A stretch of DNA of 64,000 nt from Ilyonectria destructans (taxonomy: Eukaryota > Ascomycota > Sordariomycetes > Hypocreales > Nectriaceae). Below are positions 54,477 to 64,000 of this stretch, piece by piece. The notes under the pieces are model-generated. The model had not been told where the DNA came from. It saw only the letters and a list, made by a program, of their open reading frames with translations, and did no database searches. The translations under genes and the position numbers were made by a program. The DNA is taken from NCBI GenBank assembly GCA_020740775.1, contig JAHEWK010000020.1:992001-1056000 (forward strand), in the 5' to 3' direction. The first letter of the stretch is position 1, and each line of letters starts with the position of its first letter.

Positions 54477-54587
54477 ATGCCTCAGCCACCCGTCAATCAT
54501 TGGAATTGCCCATGCGGGCAGAACAATCCATCGACCTCTGATCAATGCGAAAAGGCGGGATGCGGAAAGCCAAGAAACTCCGGCTAA
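54477..54587 (+). CDS. Micropeptide, 36 aa, RanBP2-like zinc knuckle
   Basis: The frame reads MPQPPVNHWNCPCGQNN, then PSTSDQCEKAGCGKPRNSG and TAA. W-N-C-P-C-G-x-x-N...C-x4-C recalls RanBP2-type zinc ribbons (W-x-C-x2-4-C-x3-N-x6-C-x2-C), here with slightly altered spacing (C-x-C and C-x4-C). Support for a real gene: a strong upstream TATA box and, two bases after the stop, a consensus intron (54590-54633, GTATGT...TTACTAACTTACCTAAG) in the 3' UTR. The longer overlapping frame 54451-54765 has no comparable pattern. It may bind zinc and RNA or ubiquitin like other RanBP2 fingers. Function unknown. Confidence 0.55.
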   Translation: MPQPPVNHWNCPCGQNNPSTSDQCEKAGCGKPRNSG

Positions 54588-54984
54588 CGGTATGTCCAGT
54601 GCTATTAGTACATCATTTACTAACTTACCTAAGTCTACTCTGTTAAATCCGGGCCCATGGGGCATTTGGGTGTTCATGTGGATTTTCTGCTTCTATTGGG
54701 CTTGTCTTCAACAGGAAGGTCCGCTACTTGTAGGTCTGGAGGTTCAACACCACGGACAGGATTGAATTCAGTTCTTTCAGAACCATGAATCAGGCGCGAG
54801 TTCAGGGTATTACCTTGTCATCGATTCGATCCATCTCACCTTTGCGATGCACCACCTACGGTCACATATCAAGCTGTTTTCATTTCTCGCGCTGCTCTGT
54901 GGAGCGGATGATGGTCCGTGTTATCATTGTGGCATAGGTCCTCTGCGGTGCTTCTGTTATACCTGGTCTGTATTAGACAGACAA
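54588..54984. other. No further gene; 3' UTR of the micropeptide and 3' flank of the APH gene
   Basis: Contains the 44-nt UTR intron at 54590-54633 and otherwise no coding signal. Confidence 0.4.
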
Positions 54985-56163
54985 CTATCTCTTTATATCA
55001 CATTGGAAACGTTCCTCACGCCACTTCTTCCATGCATCTATGACCTCAGGAAACCCTTTCCTTCCAAGTTGACGTTCGACCTGCGATCTCCACTCAGATG
55101 GGTCGTTATGCGAGTCAAAGTCCATCCCCCAACCGACGCCAAATTTAGTGCGGATCCACTCGCGGGGAACGTAACCCGCAATCTCCCAGTCGATGATCCC
55201 AACGACTTGGCCCGAGTTGATGATTATGTTAGCTGGCCCGAGGTCGTTATGGTAGAACACAAAAGTAGAAGATGCGGATGTTCCCATGCCGAGCTGTGTA
55301 CAGTTCTCTCGTAACGTCTCCGGTCGAAAGTCGGGTGGATTGGGGGACGAGTGCAGCCAGGCATCAGCCAACTGGCGGCCATCAACTCCGGTTATAGCTT
55401 CAGAAGTCCGGATTGACAGCTCTTCGCATATTTCAGCAATTCGGCAAGCATAATTCGTCTTATCATCCTCATTCATCCCTTTCCAAGCTCCAGCAAGCGT
55501 CTTGCCAGGCACACGGGAGGAAAATAGGTAGCTCCTATCATCCTCCTTGGTATAGTAGAAAGTCCGAGGGGTAACGAAACTGAGCTTTTCCTTCGCAAGC
55601 CAGTCCAATGTTACATTCTCCGTCGTAGCATCTCTTCTTCCTTGAAATAGCTTGATCTTCAGAAAAGCATCGCCGAATCTCCAGACTGCAGAGACATCTG
55701 CGCTACTGTACAAGGGACATACATAACTGTCAGTAGGCAGTGTTTCGGGAGCAGGAAATAGGGATGAGTCATCAGAGAGAGTATAGTATAGGCCGTCGGT
55801 ATGCCACAAGCAATTCTCGGCAACAGAGGTTCGATGTAGGAGGAGCTTATTCCCAATAAGCCATGAGTTGTCATCGATTTGTCGAACTGAGTCTCGAACC
55901 TGAGTAGACATACTTGATCGCAAGATTGATTTGACAACCTGGTTGAGCGGTCTAGCGTAAATTCGCCTGAAATTATCCAGAAACGTGGGTGTAGGACATA
56001 GAAATGAGGAGAATTTTGGAGAGAAAGGAATAGAAAGGAAATTAAGGACTCTGGCGAATTTAAGACAAGCCGAGGAGCGGTGGACCATGGCAGAAAATGA
56101 TTCGTTGTCAACCATCATGTGATGAGACGGGAAGCTGGAGGTCATGAGACCGACCATCTCCAT
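54985..56163 (-). CDS. Aminoglycoside-phosphotransferase (APH)-family kinase-like protein, 392 aa
   Basis: An uninterrupted frame. The N-lobe region has SADVSAVWRFGDAFLKIKLF with a lysine suited to ATP binding. KLSFVTPRTFYYTKEDDRSY and LFSSRVPGKTLAGAWKGMNE are typical APH connectors. The catalytic loop is FYHNDLGPANIIINSGQV (H-N-D-x4-N) and the metal site IIDWEIAGYVPREWIRTKFG (D-W-E). These are the hallmark residues of fungal APH proteins, which phosphorylate small molecules or are uncharacterised. The start at 56163 is the first ATG; MVDNESFSAM further in is an alternative. The end is intact. The next gene upstream on the same strand is the truncated amidase, 120 bp away. Confidence 0.85.
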   Translation of the reverse strand: MEMVGLMTSSFPSHHMMVDNESFSAMVHRSSACLKFARVLNFLSIPFSPKFSSFLCPTPTFLDNFRRIYARPLNQVVKSILRSSMSTQVRDSVRQIDDNSWLIGNKLLLHRTSVAENCLWHTDGLYYTLSDDSSLFPAPETLPTDSYVCPLYSSADVSAVWRFGDAFLKIKLFQGRRDATTENVTLDWLAKEKLSFVTPRTFYYTKEDDRSYLFSSRVPGKTLAGAWKGMNEDDKTNYACRIAEICEELSIRTSEAITGVDGRQLADAWLHSSPNPPDFRPETLRENCTQLGMGTSASSTFVFYHNDLGPANIIINSGQVVGIIDWEIAGYVPREWIRTKFGVGWGMDFDSHNDPSEWRSQVERQLGRKGFPEVIDAWKKWREERFQCDIKR

Positions 56164-56282
56164 AACAATCCCTTCCCTCCATCAACAGGATACAGTACTA
56201 ACCCATCCGCAATTTCATAACTAATGAGTCTAATTAATCTCAGCAAATCTAAAAAAGAAAAATTCGATTGACTGAGAGAAAT

Positions 56283-57510
56283 TTATGACTTTATTGACAC
56301 GCTCGGTGTGAGAAATGCGGCATAGCGACCGGCAATTTCATCCATCCGAGGTCCTAGCGCCGCGATTCCGTCAAATGCCTCGAGATAGGCCTCGTGGCTG
56401 ACGCGATCCGAGTTGTCGACATGACTGACAAGTGTGGGGTGGAGCTTCTCCTTGCCGACGCGCTGCTCAGACAGGAAGGTTGTCCCGCCCTCCCTGCTGA
56501 GCATGATGTCGTACCACTCGGGCAGGCTGGCAAACTCGGGGCCAAGATCGAGCTCCTCGACGATGGCGCCGTTAGCCTCGAGCAGCTCAACGGCGTAGTC
56601 TAAGGCGGCTATGGTGCCCTCCCCGGCGTGCCCCCAAGCCATGGTCTTGCAAATAGCGAACCGTTCGCCCTCAACGCCGCGAAACTGGCTCTCCTTGTCG
56701 TCCTCGACGGCGAACACGCCAGTCAACAGGATGAGGTCGTCGACGCAGCGGGTGAACATGCCCAGAGTGTCGAAGCTGGGAGCGTAGAGCTTCTGGCCCT
56801 CACGGGAGATGGCACCGCACGTTGGCTTGAAGGCGTAAATGCCGTTGAAGGAGCCTGGGCGGATGGTGGAGCCGCCAGTCTGTGTGCCGAGGGCGATCGG
56901 GATCTGGAAGTCGCCCACGGCGGCGGCGGAGCCGGTCGAGGAGCCGCCGGGCGTCCGGGCCAGGTCGTGCGGGTTGCGGGTCTCGGGGCCAACTCCAGTG
57001 GCTGCGAATTCGGTGGTGGTGGTTTTGCCTGGCGGAAGATGGTGAGCATGAGGAGTGCTTGCAGAGGAAACAGCACACTGCGAAGCGGGGACTCACCGAA
57101 AATAAGAGCACCAGCTTGGCGAAGGATCGTGACAGATGCAGCATCGACTTTGGGGAAGCTCCCACCGTACAAAGGTGAGTTGTGCGCAGTAGGCATATCT
57201 ATTAAAAAATAAGTATTCGACCATCCCCGGCCATCTATCTTTCCATTCCTCTCGTCATACCTTTCGTGTAGATGACATCTTTGACTGCAATCGGCAAGCC
57301 GTGGAGAGGGCCTCTCTCGGCTCGAGGCACCTGATCCAGTGCAATCGCCAGCTGGATCACTCTGTCCTTTTCAAGCCTTACCCAGGCTCGAACATCATCA
57401 TCGCGCTGCTCGATACGCTCGATGAGTGACCTGGTATAGGCCTCAACGGTCAACTCGGCGCTTTGAATCTTGGCCAGGGCAGCGGACGCTGTGAGTTGCC
57501 AGGGCTTCAT
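56283..57510 (-). pseudogene. Amidase-signature enzyme, C-terminally truncated
   Basis: Join of 57261-57510, 57097-57198 and 56283-57028 gives 365 codons in phase; introns 57199-57260 and 57029-57096 are GT-AG. The triad is present: Lys in LPIAVKDVIYTKDMPT, cis-Ser in PGGSSTGSAAAVG and the nucleophile in LGTQTGGSTIRPG. The C-terminus stops at AFLTPSVSIKS, just where amidases normally continue about 100 residues (the region with NxxGxPxxxxP). The protein is thus shorter than the usual 440-500 residues and lacks part of the core, so it is probably inactive. The truncation point lies 120 bp from the APH gene, suggesting a deletion or rearrangement. Confidence 0.8.
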
Positions 57511-58740
57511 TGCGTCTGAGATAGATCTGCCTTCTGACTCTTGTCGATTGTGTGTGGAGATTCAACTTGGCGACGGCTTTTATAGCTTTGGTGTGCTTTA
57601 AATAGTTTTGATTGGGACTTGAATCTACTTGCTTATAGATAAATCGACGGGCCGCCGTCTCACGAACCCTGAGCCCGGCGAGACCGCACGCAATCTTGCC
57701 CGCAGGGTTTCTTCTATCCCACGGTGGGTAATTACCCTGCCGTAGTCGCGGCACGAAATATACGCGGAATGCAATCTCAGGGAAAGCGCTTTGTGCCAGC
57801 AAGTCATCCTCTGCCGGCCAAGTTGATCTAGTGCGGATTGAGTGCTGACCACCCGTCGCCTTGCTTCGTAATTATCCGCTGTCCATCTTTGAAACCTGGG
57901 CCCCCTAATTACCAACATCTGCAGCCGGTCAGCCGGAATCACGCTCTTTACTTATAAAGATAAGCTGATCAGAGAAGACGCATTTGGAAGTCCTCTTGTA
58001 CGGCCGGCTCTTGTTACTAGGATATCGGTCCTTGAATGAGAAGGACCATATCCCTCTCAACTCGTGTCATAAAAGACAGCCACCACCTCTAGTCCCGATC
58101 AAAGGGTCACAATGGAACAATTAGCCACATTGATAAGTCCGGCTTAACAAGCCACAGCCCACGAGCCTAGCGAGCCAATCCGCCGGGTATATTAGTGTTG
58201 TTGTTGCCTTGTTGCCTTCTTCGAAGGGCGGGGTATGAACTTTGCCCATATCTCATCTCAAAATGTTCCTTGAAAAGCCCATTGAATAGCCTGTATCTCG
58301 TCCCCACCTATTTTAGATCCATCGGCTTCTCTTACCGATCTAGTTCAATCTAACGCTCCTTCTCCGCAGCCCCCAGTGCGCTGTTAGCGCCCGCCAATTG
58401 AGTCGGCGCTGTCGAAATCCTACCGACAGCGGCCGGCACTTGTCTGACATTGCGGGAAGCTAGATTGTCAGTCGATGCCGAGCGAGAGTGAGCGACATTC
58501 GTGGCAATATTCCGACCCAAGGACACACAGGGTAAAGCGCAAACAAGGACTTTCGTTCAAGACGGACAAGAAAAACACGGGGACGAAGGATGAACTGTAG
58601 AGACGATATTGGTTGAGAGCTTCTTTTGTGCCGAGTTGCAGTGCCGAGGTCCTTGCGTTGTATCTCGCAGACCTGTAGCTAAAATACTACCCGACGGTTC
58701 TAAATCTCAACTCGTTTGTAGCGCAGTGCCATTGCGGTGT
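57511..58740. other. No supported gene
   Basis: A 57625-57942 frame on the minus strand lacks motifs. The stretch presumably includes the amidase promoter and the 3' flank of the CCCH gene. Confidence 0.45.
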
Positions 58741-60318
58741 TTAAGCTATGGAGCCAGAGGTTGTCAGAGTATCATCCAAGATGCTTACGCCATCCTCTGA
58801 TTCCTCCATCGGAATGCCACCGCTCCCCGAGCTCTGCGTATCTTCCCAGTTCGAGCCGGCCGCGACCGCGGGGACGATGCGTTCCATTTCGAAATCGCCC
58901 AGGCACATCTTCTTCTCGAAGCGGCACAGGGCCTTCCCACCGCACCACCGACAATCCATCTTCTGGCAGACATGTCCGGCGATGCAGTTGAGCTTCCGGC
59001 AGGCGCCACGCTTAGAGCACGGTATACTGCGCGACATCAGCTCGAGGATGGGCATCAGGTCGGCGGGGACCGGACTATGGTTGTATTTGCAGTGCTTGTC
59101 GTAGCAGGAGCCGATGAGGTGCTTTTTGTTACAAAGCTTCGTAGGGCCCGAGATGAACCCGAATCGCTGAAGGGCGCTAGTTGATGGCGAAGGGATGTAA
59201 GGGTCGAGGCGGTCTCCATTTATGTTAATCGCCACATGGCCGGCCGGGATATCTTTGTGCTTTGGTAATGTGGAAGTGTCTTTTTTCGAGAAATACGAGT
59301 TATAGTTGCAATCCGTGGGCCTGTCCCTCCAGCTGTCGTTTATATGCGACGTTGGTTGGCTATTATAGTTGGTCTTTAAAGAGTGCCGCTTGGTGTCGAC
59401 GTGCGAGAATTTGCAGTTATTGCCGTTTCTGCATTTACCAGCCGCGTAGAAGGTGCAGCGCGTGCCGTTATCATTCGCGGAGATGGGTTGCAGAGCATTG
59501 GTAGGTAGGTCGGCATTCCGCATAGCCAGAGGCGTAAATTTCGAGTTCTGGATTGGGCCGGGGGAGTAGGAAACGAGATTATTTGCGCGGAAGACTCCGT
59601 GGAGCTCCTCCGTATTCATGCCGAGCTTGTCGAACTCGGAGTGGAATCGCACGCTTGATGTGCGAATCAAGGTAAACAGGTCTGTGTTACCCCTATAGGG
59701 AGTAAGGTCGGCGACATAACCCACGTCGTGGCATGCCGCGAAATAGATGTGCTTGCATTGGGCGTTCTCGGCGTACAGCCGCAACATGGCTTTCATTTTG
59801 TGGTCAGCATTCTCCTTAAGCTCGCCAGCATCGATGAAGTCAGTCAGGCCGTAAGACCTGTTGAAGCCCGCGGTAAACGACGAGAGCGACCGCTTCTCGG
59901 CGCCGCAGAGGCCGTTCTTGTTAAGATGCTTGGACAGGCTGACGAGGTTTGCGTATACGCGAACCATGATCTCGCATCCTTCGAGGCCTTTGCGACGAAG
60001 GCTGTCCTTGATGGTATCGTTAAGCTGTTTGGCTGCTCTGATACCTCCCTCCTCCCCCTCCCTGATAAAAGCCTTGTCGAAGACGTAGCCATCTCCATCC
60101 ACCACGACCAGCGCAAACGGATTGCGTTCATGACGGCGAGCTTGCTGCTTGTAGCGCTCTCGCAGTTCGCGCTCCTCCTCGTAGTCGCTCTTTAGGCGCT
60201 TGTAGTTTTCGATGAGGGTGGAGTATTGCTCTAGGATTTTCGAGAGGTCATCTTTGCTGCGATACACGGCGAGCCTCTCGGTCGCCAGATCCAGCGTTTC
60301 ATCACCCAGTGTCACCAT
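58741..60318 (-). CDS. CCCH zinc-finger protein with possible PIN/NYN-like nuclease domain, 525 aa
   Basis: An intronless frame. Residues 20-65 form a coiled coil. Residues 68-235 start with FALVVVDGDGYVF (Asp74, Asp76) and include YGLTDFIDAGELKENADHKM (Asp160, Asp163, Asp172) and IYFAACHDVGYVADLTPYRG (Asp198, Asp204). This alternation of hydrophobic strands and acidic residues is what a PIN/NYN-type RNase fold would show. I recall the family as fungal CCCH proteins with a DUF7923-type domain. Three CCCH fingers follow: C288-x7-C-x5-C-x3-H306, then LCNKKHLIGSCYDKHCKYNH (C-x8-C-x4-C-x3-H) and PCSKRGACRKLNCIAGH (C-x5-C-x4-C-x3-H). Likely RNA-binding; nuclease activity is inference. No lesions. 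Confidence 0.8.
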   Translation of the reverse strand: MVTLGDETLDLATERLAVYRSKDDLSKILEQYSTLIENYKRLKSDYEEERELRERYKQQARRHERNPFALVVVDGDGYVFDKAFIREGEEGGIRAAKQLNDTIKDSLRRKGLEGCEIMVRVYANLVSLSKHLNKNGLCGAEKRSLSSFTAGFNRSYGLTDFIDAGELKENADHKMKAMLRLYAENAQCKHIYFAACHDVGYVADLTPYRGNTDLFTLIRTSSVRFHSEFDKLGMNTEELHGVFRANNLVSYSPGPIQNSKFTPLAMRNADLPTNALQPISANDNGTRCTFYAAGKCRNGNNCKFSHVDTKRHSLKTNYNSQPTSHINDSWRDRPTDCNYNSYFSKKDTSTLPKHKDIPAGHVAININGDRLDPYIPSPSTSALQRFGFISGPTKLCNKKHLIGSCYDKHCKYNHSPVPADLMPILELMSRSIPCSKRGACRKLNCIAGHVCQKMDCRWCGGKALCRFEKKMCLGDFEMERIVPAVAAGSNWEDTQSSGSGGIPMEESEDGVSILDDTLTTSGSIA

Positions 60319-63142
60319 TTTTCTCTAGCACGTGCCTCTGTGAGGTCGGTCCCGCATCGCAGTCTGATGCGTGGCCAAAATTGACGCTATATGCGAGCCC
60401 TGTTGATGGACGGGCGAGCTGGACTTGGAGCGGAGACGGCCGAAATGGAGGGGAAAACACGGCAGAAATGGCGGGGAAAACACACGTCAGCAATGATGAT
60501 GATGAGGGGAGCTTTATTTTGATGAGCGAAAAGAAGAGTTGGGTTGGCAGGCGTTGGGCCTCCACAATTTGTTCCCATTTTCCCTCGACGGTTCATATGG
60601 TCATCCTCTGCGGCCTCCTCCACACCGGCTATTGCATGAGTGGCATGATCTCTCGGATTGGTCACATACGGGCATATACGTCTCCAGGCTGGACACCTCC
60701 CAGGATCGTTTGCTGCTGGGCGCGAACAGAATTTCACAAAATCGCTCGCGGGGCCCTTGCCATCACTAGCCGTATTAGGGTATGGGGCATGGGCGGGTCG
60801 TGGGTATGTACGGAGGACAGGTATGTACCGACAAGGGACCCCGCGAACAGAATTTCGGTGCCCATTAGCCCACTCTTGCGGGGGGGAAGGCGAGCGAGGC
60901 TCTGCTACATCGTAATGCGGAGCCTCAGCCTGGTGACCTTGTCAAGAGGGTATGCGCCGGTGAAGTGGATCAGAGGACCGTCTTGGAAAGCCCTCAAATC
61001 CAATCACCTTTGAAAGTCACATCATGACTGCATGACAACCTAGATATGATGCGGTGTGCCATGTCTGGTAGGTGCCCTGCAGTTGGGTCACCGTCAGGCT
61101 CTCCTGATGTAACTGTTGGGTGGCTGGCCAGGCTAGTAGCCGGCTGAGGCCATGTTTTGCACCCCTAGCCTCTCATCGCCCTGGGTGCATCGATCAAGCG
61201 GCACGGAATAAGAAACCGCTTCGTGCAGCGGAGCCCAATGATTGCGTGTGATGCGAACGAGTAGCCGCGTTGCTACCGGGGCCGCATTAGACCGGCCACC
61301 TCAACCTAGTCCATTTGCCGTGCCTCCTTAGGATCCACTAGCGAGCCGCAGATAGCTGGGAGCGGTGTATTGGCTCTATTCCTTGAACATGAGATGCAGC
61401 CTGCTTGTACAGGTGTACGTAGCAATCTATTCCGTACGTGTCTTAGCTTAGTATTGACTGCCACATCTTTTTCTGACTTCTCTCTGCTGCTAGGGTGGTG
61501 GAGAATGCTGACGGGCGTCAGCCAAGACACCGGGAGCAAATTGCTGCATCAGAGGAGCAACATGAGGAGCAACTTACTCATTCTTTCGCAACCTGTCACA
61601 AGCTGATCCTTGCTCTAGAGCAGTTACTCCTCCGAGGAGCAACTTACTCATTTGCTCCTCAGCTGCTCATCTGCTGCTCCCCGCACATTTGCCTCTGTCC
61701 ATAAAACGAACATTTTACACTCTCATGGCTGATGGATGTGCGATTGGAGTCTCTCTCCAGCAGCGAGATCAAACCACGCCATTCATACAATCAACCGTTC
61801 TTATCAGCAGTGGGGTACGTACCTACCGGAGCAAACATATTCGGAAGTGATCTGAGGGCTGCTCATACATGATAATTGCAGCAACGAGGCTGCATGAGAG
61901 GGCGTGGGTGGAATACGGCTGCACAGTGAAGCGGACACGCCAGTCATGCACTGCTTAAGCCTAAGCAACTGATTTCTGGTCACTGTGGGTCCCTCGATTT
62001 GACCCCGACTCATGCAGCGGCTTGCTGGGAGGGAGCCATGGGTAAGGATATAGGACATTTCCGGTGGACAGCAGTTGTGCGCCCTCTTCAATCACCTTCC
62101 GGGTACCAATACAGGCCTGTCACCTTTGTCGAATCGGAAAGGACCGTGGCGAGGTGGATTGGCACTGTCCGACCGGGATGATCACCCCTGTAATTGATGT
62201 ACTCTGTTCCTCGGCGTGCCCTCGCGTTGCCGCCTCCGAGTATATTCTAATGCACGACTGGGGGTGAATACCACCGATGACACAACTCGTCTTGTTTGAC
62301 AGTGTGTGAAGGAGAAGTGACATGGCTGTACCGCCACTAAGGATGCAATGTTTATCGGTGGACTGCAGCCTGGTTAGCAACCAACTCTAGTTTGCCGGGC
62401 CAACAATTCCCACGGATCATATAGAAGCAAATTCCAAGTGAGGATAGCTCATATTATGCACATGGGGAAATCTTACACTCAGTGCTGACGTCTGGGAACC
62501 TCTTGCATCAGGAGAAGGAAATGACATTATTTGCTTGATTACATTTGATAAACGTCCATTGATGCCGAATGGTGCACTAGACTCCCCGCTGTGGGTGGAT
62601 TGAGGCAGGCCATAAACGGATAGGCTGTTTCAGGCTACGAATCCATGCTGCTTTGGCATGATATTAGATAGAGGATGCCATGTCCTCCGCGATCTGCTCA
62701 TGGGTGCGTTCCTGGCGCCACAGGGAACGGTGTCTGCCTCACAGATCAACGCATTCCCATGCCGAAGTCAATCACGATGGCCAGGACCCCGGTATTCTCT
62801 CCGCACCAGCCTTGATGGCCGACAGAGAAAAGAGACCATTCAAACCTTGGCAAATCCCCTGTTGAGTGATGAGTCGGTATCACCGTGCAGCTCATGCATG
62901 CCCGGGGTGGGTGAATGGAATTGAGGGAGCAATCAGAGCTAGGAGAGCAAGCAAGGGCTATGGGCTAAGTACAACTTTCAGTTTGAATGAGGCTCCCAGC
63001 GCTTCCTACGCAACCCTCTTCGTTTAATTTCATCTACATTGTGCGCATGCCGCCCCAAATTCTGCCCTGGTCACCAATGAAAATAAATACCTGGACAGCC
63101 TTGCACACCTGCGCTCAGAACCACCGCGCGGAGATACAATAA
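60319..63142. other. No supported gene; short direct repeat at 61570-61660
   Basis: Nearly 3 kb without a convincing coding region on either strand. GAGGAGCAACTTACTCATT occurs twice (about 61562 and 61635), followed by alternating CTCCTC/GCTGCT motifs. Frames at 60309-61013 and 61804-62091 carry no domain signature. Confidence 0.45.
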
Positions 63143-64000
63143 ACACAAGTCACGGCTTCGCCCAAACTTTTCCCCCTCCCTCCTGCGTCTCCTGCAACGT
63201 TTCCCCGGGAAGAATGGTCCCTGCCGCCTTCCCAAGACCGACCACGAACCATTGAAGCTCTTACCCTCTATCCATTTTTTCCCCGGTACTTTAGCGATGA
63301 ACTATCCAGGCGGTACGCTGGCCCCAGCTCCGGCGACGTTATCGTCAATCACCCCACGTTCCCCCCCCTCGAAGAAGCCGTACAACGCCGAAACCTTTCC
63401 CACGTAAAGGAGGATCTCGATATCTCTAACAACCACCCCAGGCACAGTCGACGTACCGGACCCCTTGACAAGCCGTCTAGAGAACGTGCCGCCTACATGG
63501 GGAAGATCGGCGCCTGCACCAAGTGCCGGAGGCAGAAAAAGCCTGCAAGTTTTTCCTTCTAAATTGTCAACATTTCTACCTTGTTCCCCTTATCTTTCAC
63601 TACCTATAAGCTAATACTTCGCTCTTTCTCTCCATCAATAGTGCCAACCGAGTCACCATAATGAAAATATTTGGGGTGAGAGGTGCAAACAATTCTACGA
63701 CCCAATCATCCAGAGTGTACCCGCCATTACGGGTGCGTCCGCTCCTCATCATCCGGACCGACCCCAATCGAGTGAACCTGGTACCCATACCCCTTCCCCC
63801 ACCTGTCCTCGCCTCGAAAAGTCCCTATCCCTCCCAAGCGTCGCGAGACTTACGATCCTGAACCGCGGCCAATACACTAGTGCAGAGGTGCTTTTGCTAT
63901 TTTGGCAGGATGATGAGGTGCCCAACGTTCAATCAGCCGTCCAGGAGCTTGCGGATGTATTTAACAGCTACTACCACTATACATGCCGGGTCCGGCCCAT
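63143..64000 (+). CDS. Zn-cluster-like, possibly caspase-like fungal protein, 5' part, cut by window edge
   Basis: A frame open from 63143 to 63544 encodes EEWSLPPSQDRPRTIEALTL, LSRRYAGPSSGDVIVNHPTF, SRRTGPLDKPSRERAAYMGK and IGACTKCRRQKKP. A 98-nt intron (63545-63642) with a GCAAGT donor and CAATAG acceptor joins it to CQPSHHNENIWGERCKQFYD, PIIQSVPAITG and onward to LLLFWQDDEVPNVQSAVQEL at the edge. The join creates C-x2-C-x6-C, the first half of a Zn2Cys6-type cluster. From memory, relatives continue into a caspase-like (peptidase C14) domain with a YYAGH motif, which would lie beyond 64000. No ATG is clear: an in-frame ATG at 63077 is separated by TAA, so a 5' exon may exist. Confidence 0.55.

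Noticed and set aside
60309..61013. 234-aa plus-strand frame
   Set aside because: No domain, low-complexity composition and many competing frames.

Overview
The window is nuclear DNA of a filamentous ascomycete. The evidence is short GT-AG introns (mostly 44-70 nt, with branch-like CTAAC/CTGAC before the acceptor), intron-split genes, and gene families that I recall mainly from Eurotiales (Aspergillus/Penicillium): 2EXR and F-box-like proteins, DUF7587, FunK1 kinases, BTB proteins, LaeA-like methyltransferases and the Dcr2 phosphatase. All family assignments are from motif recognition and memory; no search was run. I see no rRNA, tRNA, CRISPR or bacterial-type operon.

Layout. 0-7.5 kb: a partial 2EXR gene, an intronless unknown gene, two hAT transposase relics, and a tightly divergent pair of unknown genes (4986-6235 minus, 6271-7508 plus). 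7.5-13.3 kb: a repeat fragment, a broken GSFAL-type gene, an intact DUF7587-like gene, and an 809-bp transposon with perfect 55-bp inverted repeats that abuts a 5'-truncated second copy of the GCN5 histone acetyltransferase. 13.5-21.8 kb: a 588-aa F-box-like protein, a frameshifted F-box-like gene, an apparently intact five-exon Crypton-type tyrosine recombinase, a broken small secreted protein, and a broken F-box-like gene carrying about 33 ACA triplets. 21.8-35 kb is decayed accessory DNA: mobile-element remnants, two BTB genes, two FunK1 fragments (one interrupted by a hAT-like MITE), and several broken genes.

35.7-40.3 kb: an intact Dcr2-type metallophosphatase without its usual membrane anchor, a TPR-like protein, a Fot1/pogo transposase fragment and two related minisatellites. 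41-47 kb: an unusual locus with two micropeptide genes, a 172-aa and an 870-aa unknown protein that are convergent, and a perfect 22-bp hairpin upstream of the 870-aa gene. 48.6-60.3 kb: an eight-exon LaeA-like methyltransferase, an acidic-tailed unknown protein, an EasF-like pseudogene, a 36-aa zinc-knuckle micropeptide, an APH-type kinase, a truncated amidase, and a protein joining a possible PIN/NYN-type domain to three CCCH fingers. The right edge cuts a Cys-rich protein with a GC-AG intron.

Overall this looks like an accessory, repeat-bearing (perhaps subtelomeric) region. Many genes are disrupted by single frameshifts, stops compatible with C-to-T/G-to-A change, or insertions, while a minority (Dcr2, LaeA-like, Crypton, DUF7587, APH, CCCH, the 870-aa gene) read through cleanly. 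No single pathway links them; the most system-like piece is the 41-47 kb locus.
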